Positions 55,716 through 64,000 of a stretch of 64,000 nucleotides of DNA are shown here, one piece after another; within the stretch, counting starts at the first letter, position 1; the number at the start of each line of letters is the position of its first letter. Location of the stretch: contig OZ038459.1 in assembly GCA_964036195.1 (NCBI GenBank), forward strand, positions 11,095,206 to 11,159,205, read 5' to 3'. The DNA is from Sphaerolaimus hirsutus. Lineage: Eukaryota; Nematoda; Chromadorea; Monhysterida; Sphaerolaimidae. The notes below the pieces were generated by a model. The model had not been told where the DNA came from and ran no database searches. It worked only from the letters and a program-made list of their open reading frames with translations. The translations under genes were made by a program, and so were the position numbers.

Positions 55716-56502
55716 TTCATCCGGTGCTTGGCTTGAAGTGATCAACTTGTTCATCGCATTCTGAGCAGTGAAGTGATCACTGTACTGTGATTCCAGGAAC
55801 TTGCACACTTGTGCGAATGTTGTGCACTGGTCATCGGGCAAATGTTCGAATTGGCGTAGCGCGCCGCCAGCAAAGGCAGTTGTGCACATGTATGACATCA
55901 TATTTGTTGGGCACTTCAGTCAGCTCGACACACGCCTTCAGGTCACGCATCCACAGCTTGAATTTGAGGGGGTCAGCAGCATCAAAAGTTGGGAATTTTT
56001 CATTCAACAGTGGCGTCCACAGCTGTTTCTGGCTTGACGTGAATTGCTGTACAGCTGATGGGTCGGAAGCGGCAGGTAGAGCAGGTTTGACTGGATTGGC
56101 ACTGGCTGGTGGGGTCATTGCGAGCCGATCTGTAATTTGTTGGAGCATTTGATTCTGCTTGTCCATCATCTGTGCCACATTATTCATCATTGCAGCCATA
56201 TCTGCAATTGATAGAGTTGCCGATGTGGTCGCAGCAGCGGCTGGCACTGCCGTCGATGCAGATGGTTGCAACGGCCTCAGGAAATCAATGATGCCAGTGT
56301 CATGAATTGTGCTGGCGACAGCTTTCAGCTTGTTGGCATAGCGTTCAAATGCCATTTTCTTCCAGACTTCTTCATCACAGGGTAGGTCGGTTAGATTGTG
56401 GGACCGCAACAGTTGCCGCAGCTGGTTGAGTTTTTCCCGATTCTTGTCTGCTGCATACTGGTCCACAAATCCAATGAATGATTCATAGGAAATTGATCCC
56501 AT
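55716..56502 (-). pseudogene. gag, N-terminal and middle part, with frame break
   Basis: The first frame (56,502 to 55,831, ATG start) begins MGSISYESFIGFVDQYAADK and has an Ala/Thr/Met-rich middle. The sequence then shifts to the frame of 55,901-55,713, so one small insertion or deletion lies near 55,900. With the stop at 55,713 this copy has two breaks in gag. Confidence 0.6.
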
Positions 56503-56831
56503 GACTGCAGGTTAGCACATAGAACCAAGTCGGTCAAATTCGGCAGGTGACGTTGATGTCGAGCCGTCAATTACACTGCTGTTATGGTGGTCGAAGCAGC
56601 AGGCGATGTCGATGACGTGTCGTTGTCAATGCTGCCATTTGAGTGGTTAGGGCGGCCAGTAAAGTTGACCTCGAGTTGTCGTTGATGCTGCCAGTTTGGT
56701 AGTCAGGCAGTCGTCGTTGATCAGGCAATATTGGTAGCCGATCGATGCCAAATATGTCCGGTAGTTACGGCGTTGACATCAAGTCGGGTGAAGTCGGGTC
56801 CGGTCAGGCACAGTCGGGTAGTCGGGCCGAG

Positions 56832-56852
56832 TCGAACCGGGTCGCGGCACCA
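56832..56852 (-). other. Primer-binding site of the LTR element
   Basis: Read on the minus strand, directly after the LTR comes TGGTGCCGCGACCCGGTTCG. Its complement ends in a T-loop-like TTCGAACC stretch and CCA, as the 3' end of a tRNA does. Which tRNA is used cannot be said without a tRNA set. Confidence 0.75.
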
Positions 56853-57026
56853 GTTAGAGTAGATGTGGGACGACGCGGGGGCCCACACCCCAAGACACAG
56901 TTGGGAGAGTCTGTTTAATGCACAGTGCTGAACTGAACATGCATCACAAGTAGTCACAGTAGGTGTTCACTTGAAACATAACTATCGCGGGTTTGACAAC
57001 AACCCCAGCTACACTATTACTCAACT
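56853..57026 (-). repeat. 5' LTR (174 bp)
   Basis: The longer of the two LTR copies. It includes a segment around GTTTAATGCACAGTGCTGAA that is absent from the other. The remainder is nearly identical, with a few substitutions (for example CGCGGG against CGCAGG), which suggests a fairly recent insertion. Confidence 0.85.
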
Positions 57027-58335
57027 ATAAATCTATTGGAAGTGAATGCATCTTTGTCGAATGACAATTTTCATTGTGTTTGAATTGAATGTCATGTATG
57101 AGTATGACATTATGCAAATAAAATTCATTGCCAGTAAATATCGTTTTTGGTGCTTACATCCTGGGGAACGTGACTGAGGAGGTGAATGTGTGCACCACAG
57201 TGTTGGAGAAACATTTTTAGCACCCGCAGGGTATTGTACGCAATGATTTATCCTGGCGCCCTTGACGGATGGCGCCCTAATTTTCAAATGGCGCCCTTGG
57301 CGCCCTCTTTCCGTGGCGCCATTGGCGCCTGACGCCCACTTTCGAATGGCGCCATGGCGCCTGGCGCTTTTTTTCTGTAGCGCCCTTGGCGCTTGGCGCT
57401 CACTTTCCGAATGGCGCCATTGGCGCCTGGCGCCTTTTTTTGTGGCGCTTTTCCATCACTACCTAATTGTGTTACGTTAGAACAGGGTTTATACCATCCA
57501 CATAAATACCTTTATAAGTCTTTTATAGACTCGTTTTTGTTGCATTTTTCTACGTCTGCGTACGTTACAAACAACAAATAAGTACTCGGAGTTCAAGAAA
57601 ATCTTGGCGAAATAATAAACCCCTCTCGAAATACCCCGCTCGTATCTCCCTCTTTCAAAATTTTCACTCTGAAAAAATACCCCCCCCCCCTGGGCCGGGG
57701 GTAATTCGTAAAAATACGGTAGCCGATTTTATTTCGCACAAAATAAACGTGCAAGTCGTTGAAATTAACGGTGCCCAGCCCGTCGATCACATGATCAAGG
57801 ATATTTTTACAGTCGCTTCTACCGTATAAAAGGACCGCGCAGTCGGTACGAGGTTCATTATTTCCCTTCCATTCGGCGTCCCAACATATTTCTCGTATTC
57901 TCAGACTCAACAGAAGCAACACAGCTCACCCGCAGCAACAGACCAGGTGGCCATTCCGCAAGCCGACAAGTGACATGAAAAGTCTCAAGTCAAGTGACAG
58001 GTAAAGATATAAGTGGCAAGTAAATTCGTAAATGAGAATACTGTGTCACCCAAACGTCGATTCACTTGTCACTTTGGGGTTTTGTAGGAAGAGCCCCCAA
58101 ACGCTCCTGCTTAACGATGGCAAACCCTCCAAAAAAAGTATTTAAATTTTAAAGCGTTTTTCCCTAAATGAATTTTCGAATTTTTCCTTTAATGACCTTT
58201 CGAATTTAGAATTTAATTTTCGAATCTTTTTGGGAAATTTTCGAATTTTTTGGGGTAATTTTCAATTTTTTTACATACTTTTCGACTTTTTTGGAAAAAT
58301 GTTGAATTAAGAGCTTTTTGAAGCTGTTAAGTAGT

Positions 58336-58529
58336 TATACTCCAGCGACATTACACCTTACAATGAAATCTACCCTATCCCATCTGAATAAGAGAACACA
58401 CATTAAAAAAATTATCAGCATATTTATCACAGCAACTTGATAAATATGATGAAATTTTTTTATGTTTGTTCTTTTATTCAGATGGGATATGGTATATTTC
58501 ATTGTAAGGTGTAATGTCGCTGGAGTATA
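58336..58529. mobile_element. TATACTCCAGCGACATTACACC hairpin MITE
   Basis: TATACTCCAGCGACATTACA at the left and TGTAATGTCGCTGGAGTATA at the right are exact complements. CCCATCTGAATAAGAGAAC and GTTCTTTTATTCAGATGGG continue the stem, so almost the whole 194 bp folds. It is a divergent relative of the TATACTCGGC family. Confidence 0.78.
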
Positions 58530-58592
58530 TGTTGAAATAGTTATGGGTGCTCGGTGCATTCCTGTGCATTCTTCAATGTAACCGGGTCGGCC

Positions 58593-59244
58593 CATAGCTG
58601 GAATTGTGGGTGGCTGTTATGGGGGGGGGGGTCCACCAGACTTTTGTGTCATTCCATTCTGTTGTACATTTGCTGATTATGTAATTGCAAAAATTTGATG
58701 CAATTTGACCCTGTATTTATGTGATTTTTCTCTATTAATTTACCATTTTTCCTTGAATAAGTCCCCCTCGAATAAGTCCCCTCAAAAATCACTGACAAAA
58801 AATACCCCCCCCCAGAAAAATTTATTTTACATGTTGAAATACTGGGTCAACTTGGCATAATGAATTTATACATCACTAATCCAACCTCAAAAAGTGAATC
58901 TACAGGTTGTGCAGATCATTTTAAGTATTTAACAGTCCAAATCGGCCAAGAAATGGCTGAGTTATTAAGCTTCAACGTCAACTAGCCAGATCAGTCATGT
59001 AAAGTCAACACCTTTTTATCGACCCCCCTTTTTGGGATTGGGGAACGATTCAAGGAAACAAAACAATTTGGTTGATGTGCAACAGAATAGGGTGACACAA
59101 AGTCTGGTGGACCTTAGGGTTGGGGAACCGAACCGAACCGAGAACCGAGCACAATTTTGCAACCGAGAACCGGAACCGAAAATTTTGAAATTCCCAACCC
59201 TAGAGGACCCACCCCCTAAAATGCCTTCCCCGATTCCAGCCATG
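58593..59244. mobile_element. CATAGCTGGAAT copy of the palindromic family
   Basis: It starts CATAGCTGGAATTGTGGGTG and ends GATTCCAGCCATG. The flanks GGTCGGCC and GGACTGCC match at 6 of 8 positions. The left arm contains GTCCACCAGACTTTTGTGTC. A C-rich TACCG-type fragment and the small element 59,115-59,202 are nested inside. Confidence 0.65.
59115..59202. mobile_element. 88-bp hAT-like element with AACCG core
   Basis: TAGGGTTGGGGAACCG and CCCAACCCTA are the ends. The middle is AACCGAACCGAGAACCGAGC repeats. The flanks GTGGACCT and GAGGACCC agree at 6 of 8. It interrupts the right arm of the surrounding palindromic element at its CTGGTGGACC segment. Confidence 0.65.
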
Positions 59245-59784
59245 GGACTGCCACAGATGCCATTTCAATGTTCATTGACGTTTTTTTTTCGTTCCGATAG
59301 ACTTTTTCAGATGCACCGCGTATCAATTATCGATCGATTTAGCACATAGAACCTAAGAATTCGTTGAGAACCTAACCGAAGATGTGTTAGGTCCTTGAAT
59401 TCCCTGAAAAATTCGAAAACTATTTTTGAATTTATGAATTTTCGAATTTTTTCAAAAAAAAAATCGATTTTTAAGTGTTTTTTCCAGTGGTGGAATAAAA
59501 ATTCGAGAATTCTGAAAAAATTCAAAAATATTTTTGAATTTTCGAATCTTTTTTTGCCATCGTTACTCCTGCTACCGTAAATTCTCAATTAATACGACCG
59601 TCGCATACTTATTTTCAGCACATTTTAGGGGTCACACTATTAGAGGGGTCGCATTAATAAGCCGGAATTACAGCTCAGCGGCATTTGACGTGAAATGATT
59701 ACGTCGTAAAATTGATTACATCAAAATGGACAAAGGTACAGCATTGAAATTTCAGAATTAGATAGTTCTAGTAATTGTGTGTAA
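59245..59784. other. AT-rich spacer with TTCGAATTTT tracts
   Basis: Low-complexity TTCGAATTTTT sequence (59,395-59,560), also seen at 58,140-58,320, and a TAATACGACCGTCGCAT stretch with a diverged partner GGTCGCATTAATAAG at 59,648. No gene is seen. Confidence 0.4.
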
Positions 59785-60234
59785 CTAGCAGGATTCTCTC
59801 CGACCTTTGGTCGGGTTTTGTGGTTCTCTACAATTAATACCATTGGAGAAAATATGATACTTTAGTTAAGTTTGCCCACATGCTAGGCATGTGTTTTGAA
59901 ATGCAGTATGTAATGTACCAACAATAACAAGACCAATACCAAAGATGCAATGTTTTGGAATGGATTTTTGTAAACTTCTGTAAAATGGTTGGGCATGAAA
60001 CTCGGTAGTAAAATGTAGACAGTTTGCGATTTGGTATGATGGTGTGCAGTGTGCAATCTGTGTGGTATAGGTTTTGTGATATGATAGTGTGGTTTTTGCA
60101 AGGTGTCAAACTTTGTTGTAATCTTCAATTGGTTACATTTGTGCTTTGCTGTTCTTTTTGTGTTTGTAAATCCTTGTGGTATAAATTGTAGAGAACCACA
60201 AAACCCAACTGAAGGTTGGAGAGAATCCTGCTAT
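59785..60234. mobile_element. Pair of Helitron-like 3' ends facing outward
   Basis: At the left, read on the minus strand, are a stem CCGACC-AAA-GGTCGG, a short spacer and CTAG at 59,785. At the right, on the plus strand, are CCAACTGAAGGTTGG, the same spacer AGAGAATCCTG and CTAT at 60,231-60,234. The last 25 bases before each stem (AATTGTAGAGAACCACAAAA) are inverted copies. The 350 bp between are AT-rich and non-coding. Confidence 0.6.
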
Positions 60235-61135
60235 AGGTACCCACTACTCAGAGGCTTGCAAAAACTGACACCCCAATGGGGACCCCCCTCCAAATGGCAC
60301 CCCCTGGGGAACCTCCCAAAAGTGGCACCCCCTGGGAACCGCCCAACAATGGGACCCCCTAGGGCCCCACAAATATGGCACCCCCTGAGGACCACCAGAA
60401 AATGGCACCCCTTAGGGCCCCCCCAAAAATGGCACCCCCTTGGGACCCCATAAAAATAGCACCCCCTGGGGACCCCCCAAACATGGCACCCCCTAGGAAC
60501 CCCCACAAAAATGGCACCCCCTGGGGACCCACCCAAAGTTGGCTCCCCCTGGGGACTCTCCAAAAATGGCACCCCCCTGGGGACCCTGTGCATTCTGTGT
60601 GGTATAGGTTTTGTGATATGATAGTGTGGTTTTTGCAAGGTGTCAAACTTTGTTGTAATCTTCAATTGGTTACATTTGTGCTTTGCTGTTCTTTTTGTGT
60701 TTGTAAATCCTTGTGGTATAAATTGTAGAGAACCACAAAACCCAACTGAAGGTTGGAGAGAATCCTGCTATAGGTACCCACTACTCAGAGGCTTGCAAAA
60801 ACTGACACCCCAATGGGGACCCCCCTCCAAATGGCACCCCCTGGGGAACCTCCCAAAAGTGGCACCCCCTGGGAACCGCCCAAAAATGGGACCCCCTAGG
60901 GCCCCACAAATATGGCACCCCCTGAGGACCAGCAAAAAATGGCACCCCTTAGGGACCCCCCAAAAATGGCACCCCTTAGGGACCCCCCAAAAATAGCACC
61001 CCTGGGGACCCCCCAAACATGGCACCCCCTAGGAACCCCCACAAAAATGGCACCCCCTGGGGACCCACCCAAAGTTGGCTCCCCCTGGTGACTCTACAAA
61101 ACCCAACTGAAGGTTGGAGAGAATCCTGCTTTAGG
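60061..61135 (+). repeat. 537-bp tandem duplication containing the Helitron-like 3' end
   Basis: Sequence from TGTGGTATAGGTTTTGTGAT (60,061) to the CTATAGGTACCC junction and on through CTCAGAGGCTTGC recurs 537 bp later (60,598). A third, partial copy of the junction is at about 61,095-61,160, with CTTTAGG instead of CTATAGG. Confidence 0.8.
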
Positions 61136-61705
61136 TACCCACTTCTCAGAGGCTTGCAAAAACTGACACCCCAATGGGGACCCCCCTCCAAATGGCACCC
61201 CCTGGGGAACCCCCCAAAAGTGGCACCCCCTGGGAACCGCCCAAAAATGGGACCCCCTAGGGCCCCACAAATATGGCACCCCCTGAGGACCACCAGAAAA
61301 TGGCACCCCTTAGGGACCCCCTAAAAATGGCACCCCCTTGGGACCCCCCAAAAATAGCACCCCCTGGGGACCCCCCAAACATGGCACCCCCTAGGAACCC
61401 CCACAAAAATGGCACCCCCTGGGGACCCACCCAAAGTTGGCTCCCCCTGGGGACTCTCCAAAAATGGCACCCCCCTGGGGACCCCCCCTCAAAATGGCAC
61501 CCCATATGGACCCCCCCCCCCCCCCCCCCGCAAAAAAAAATATAGCACCCCCCTGAGGACCACCAAAAAATGGCACCCCTGGGGACCACCCAAAAAATGG
61601 CATCCCATGTGGACCCCCTTGAAATGGCACCCCCATATGTACCTCCAGAAAATGGCACCCCCTGGAGACCCCCCAAAAATGGCACCCCATGGGGACCCCC
61701 TCTAA
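60260..61705. repeat. GGCACCCCCTGGGGACC minisatellite
   Basis: Three blocks of a unit of about 29-31 bp (ATGGCACCCCCTGGGGACCC then CCCAAAA) lie between 60,260 and 61,705. Because many units are near multiples of three and lack stops, long frames open on both strands (up to 153 codons rich in Gly, Pro and Trp). These are repeat artefacts, not genes. Confidence 0.85.
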
Positions 61706-61739
61706 ATCCTGTAAACACAGCCCCTAGTTTGGAAACTCC

Positions 61740-64000
61740 TGTAAACTCAGCCCCTAATTTGGAAAATGGTATGAATATTTCAAAAAATCACTATCATCAA
61801 TCCACAAATGCATCAATTCACAATTTTCAATTTTTTAGCCCCAGGGGTTAGACTTAAAAAGTTATGGTAATGTAGAGTAGAAATGGAGTGCACATCTCAA
61901 ATCAGTGCAATAAAAAACCCACAAATGCATCATTTCACAAATTGAAAGTTTTTGTGCCCAGGGGTTCATTATCAGGGTTTTAGTAATGTGGTGTCAAAAT
62001 GGAGTGCATATTTGAAATCGCTACAATCAGAAACCCACAAACACATCATTTTATGATTTGAAAATTTTTGGCCCTGGGGGTTCATTTTCAGGGTTATGGT
62101 AATGTAGTGTCAAAATGAAGTGCATATTTCAAATCAAGGCAATCAAAAAGCCACAAATGCATCATTTCACAATTTCTAATTTATTAGCCCCATGGGTTCA
62201 ATTAAAGGCTTACAGTAATGTAGAGTTGAAATTGAGTCATTTCAAATCAGTGCAATTAGAAACCTGCAAAATGCATCATTTCACAATAAGAAATTTTTGG
62301 GTCTAGGGGTTCAATTTCAGGGTTTTAGTAATGTAGTGTCAAAATGGAGTGCATATTTGAAATCGCTACAATCAGAAACCCACAAATGCATCATTTTATG
62401 ATTTGAAAGTTTTTGGCTTAGGGGGTTCATTTTTATGGTTATGGTAATGTAGTGTGAAAATGAAGTGCATATTTCAAATGAGTGAAATCAGAAACCTGAA
62501 AATTTATGATTTCACAAATTGAAAGTTTTTGGCTCCAGAGGTTCATTTTCAGGGTTATGGTTATGTAGTTTTCAGGGTTTTGTAGTGTCAAAATGGATTG
62601 CATATTTCAAAGCAGTGCAATTAGAAACCCACATCAAATCATTTCACAATTTCTAATTTTTTAAGCCCTGGGCATATTTGAAATTGCTACACTCAGAAAC
62701 CCACAAATCCATCATTTTATGGTTTGAAAGTTTTTGGCCCAGGGGGTTCATTTTTAGGGTTATGGTAATGTAGTGTCAAAATGAAGTGCATATTTCAAAT
62801 GAGTGCTTTCAGAAACCCGAAAATGCATCATTTCTCATATTGAAAGTATTTTGGCCCCATGGGTTCATTTTTAGGGTTATGGTAATGTAGTGTCAAAATG
62901 GAGTGCATATATCAAATTGGTGCAATCAGAGACCCAAATTTGAAATCAGTGCAATCAGAAACCCAAAAATGAATGATTTCACAAATTGAAAGTTTTTGGC
63001 TCCAGAGCTTCATTTTCAGGGTTATGGTTATGTAGTTTTCAGGGTTATGTAGTGTCAAAACAGAGTGCATATTTCAAATCAGTGCAATTAGAAACCCACA
63101 TTGAATCATTTCACAATTTCTAATTTTTTAAGCCCTGGGCATATTTGAAATTGCTACACTCAGAAACCCACAAATCCATCATTTTATGGTTTGAAAGTTT
63201 TTGGCCCAGGGGGTTCATTTTAGGGTTATGGTAATGTAGTGTCAAAATGAAGTGCATATTTCAAATGAGTGCTTTCAGAAACCCGAAAATGCATCATTTC
63301 TCAAATTGAAAGTATTTGGCCCCATGGGTTCATTTTTAGGGTTATGGTAATGTAGTGTCAAAATGGAGTGCATATATCAAATTGGTGCAATCAGAGACCC
63401 AAATTTGAAATCAGTGCAATCAGAAACCCAAAAATGAATGATTTCACAAATTGAAAGTTTTTGGCTCCAGAGCTTCATTTTCAGGGTTATGGTTATGTAG
63501 TTTTCAGGGTTATGTAGTGTCAAAACAGAGTGCATATTTCAAATCAGTGCAATTAGAAACCCACATTGAATCATTTCACAATTTCTAATTTTTTAAGCCC
63601 TGGGCATATTTGAAATTGCTACACTCAGAAACCCACAAATCCATCATTTTATGGTTTGAAAGTTTTTGGCCCAGGGGGTTTATTTTAGGGTTATGGTAAT
63701 GTAGTGTCAAAATGAAGTGCATATTTCAAATGAGTGCTATCAGAAACCCAAAAATGCATCATTTCTCAAATTGAAAGTATTTGGCCCCATGGGTTCATTT
63801 TTAGGGTTATGGTAATGTAGTGTCAAAATGGAGTGCATATATCAAATTGGTGCAATCAGAGACCCAAATTTGAAATCAGTGCAATCAGAAACCCAAAAAT
63901 GAATGATTTCACAAATTGAAAGTTTTTGGCTCCAGAGGTTCATTTTCAGGGTTATGGTTATGTAGTTTTCAGGGTTATGTAGTGTCAAAACAGAGTGCAT
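61740..64000 (-). repeat. Second 116-bp satellite array, inverted, running off the window
   Basis: Units TTCATTTTCAGGGTTATGGT, AATGTAGTGTCAAAATGGAG and GCATATTTCAAATCAGTGCA are the complement of the array at 44,341-48,340. From about 62,560 a four-unit block of about 466 bp repeats (GAGTGCTTTCAGAAACCCGA at 62,801 and 63,267; a variant at 63,732). Read on the minus strand, array, minisatellite and the CTAG end at 59,785 follow in that order, as expected of one large Helitron-like element. Confidence 0.8.

Larger units (their letters stand above)
54178..57026 (-). mobile_element. LTR retroelement lacking reverse transcriptase and integrase
   Basis: Direct repeats at 56,853-57,026 (5' LTR in its own orientation) and 54,178-54,313 (3' LTR, with an internal deletion of about 40 bp) bound 2.5 kb. 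ATAAA flanks both sides (54,173-54,177 and 57,027-57,031), a 5-bp target duplication. A primer-binding site abuts the 5' LTR. Inside are gag-like frames and an aspartic-protease-like frame, then only about 200 bases before the 3' LTR. There is no room for reverse transcriptase, RNase H or integrase. It is non-autonomous, of Gypsy or BEL/Pao affinity; I cannot decide which. Confidence 0.85.
53716..57721. mobile_element. TACCGTAT-family element split by later insertions
   Basis: The left fragment starts near ACCATATTTCCTCGAAATAC (53,718) and the right fragment ends GGTAATTCGTAAAAATACGGTA (57,721). Family core sequences lie at 53,750-53,830 and 57,465-57,570. Between are GGCGCC-rich blocks (53,836-53,942 and 57,250-57,460) bounded by TAGTGATGGAA and TTTTCCATCACTA, and then the LTR element. 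This suggests three layers of insertion. Confidence 0.45.

Noticed and set aside
57250-57460. GGCGCC-rich frame that reads as a repetitive Trp/Arg/Pro protein
   Set aside because: It is a self-complementary hexamer tract inside a mobile element, with the same sequence type at four other places.
60260-61720. Long open frames (up to 153 codons) rich in Gly, Pro and Trp on both strands
   Set aside because: They arise from a GC-rich minisatellite whose unit is close to a multiple of three and lacks stops. Frames overlap on both strands, and there is no start context, splice structure or domain.

Overview
This is a eukaryotic nuclear window. Coding exons are short and GC-rich in third positions, bounded by GT..AG introns, and embedded in AT-rich DNA that is saturated with mobile-element remains. 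The 14-3-3, TRAPP and tau-tubulin-kinase-like proteins look like those of an invertebrate ecdysozoan, most like nematodes. That is inference from protein resemblance, and I cannot name the species.

Layout: about 1-3,590 holds C-rich repeat debris and DNA I cannot explain. A 14-exon gene on + (4,237-13,676) encodes a type II membrane protein with five LDLa repeats, a scavenger-receptor-like segment and a serine-protease fold whose catalytic His and Ser are both replaced. 14-3-3 follows on + (18,941-26,746), with two 164-nt versions of one exon that cannot both be used. TRAPPC3/Bet3 is on + (29,003-31,128). A classical SDR is on - (34,961 down to 32,081), tail to tail with TRAPPC3. A tau-tubulin-kinase-like kinase is on + (36,757 to about 41,800), head to head with the SDR. 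From about 41,800 to the end I see no host gene, only nested mobile elements and tandem arrays. These include an LTR element with gag and protease but no reverse transcriptase (54,178-57,026) and Helitron-like 3' ends attached to 116-bp satellite arrays.

The five host genes are not an operon. They look like unrelated single genes: a cell-surface non-catalytic protease homologue, a phospho-protein adaptor, a vesicle-tether subunit, an oxidoreductase and a kinase. The mobile fraction is unusually readable. Many insertions keep exact 8-bp (hAT-like), TA, TTAA or 5-bp target duplications, so their order of arrival can be worked out. Several lie within about 40 bp of exons, and one sits inside the probable last exon of the kinase and supplies its stop codon. 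Exon coordinates were worked out by hand from reading frame, intron phase and splice sites. No transcript evidence or database search was available.
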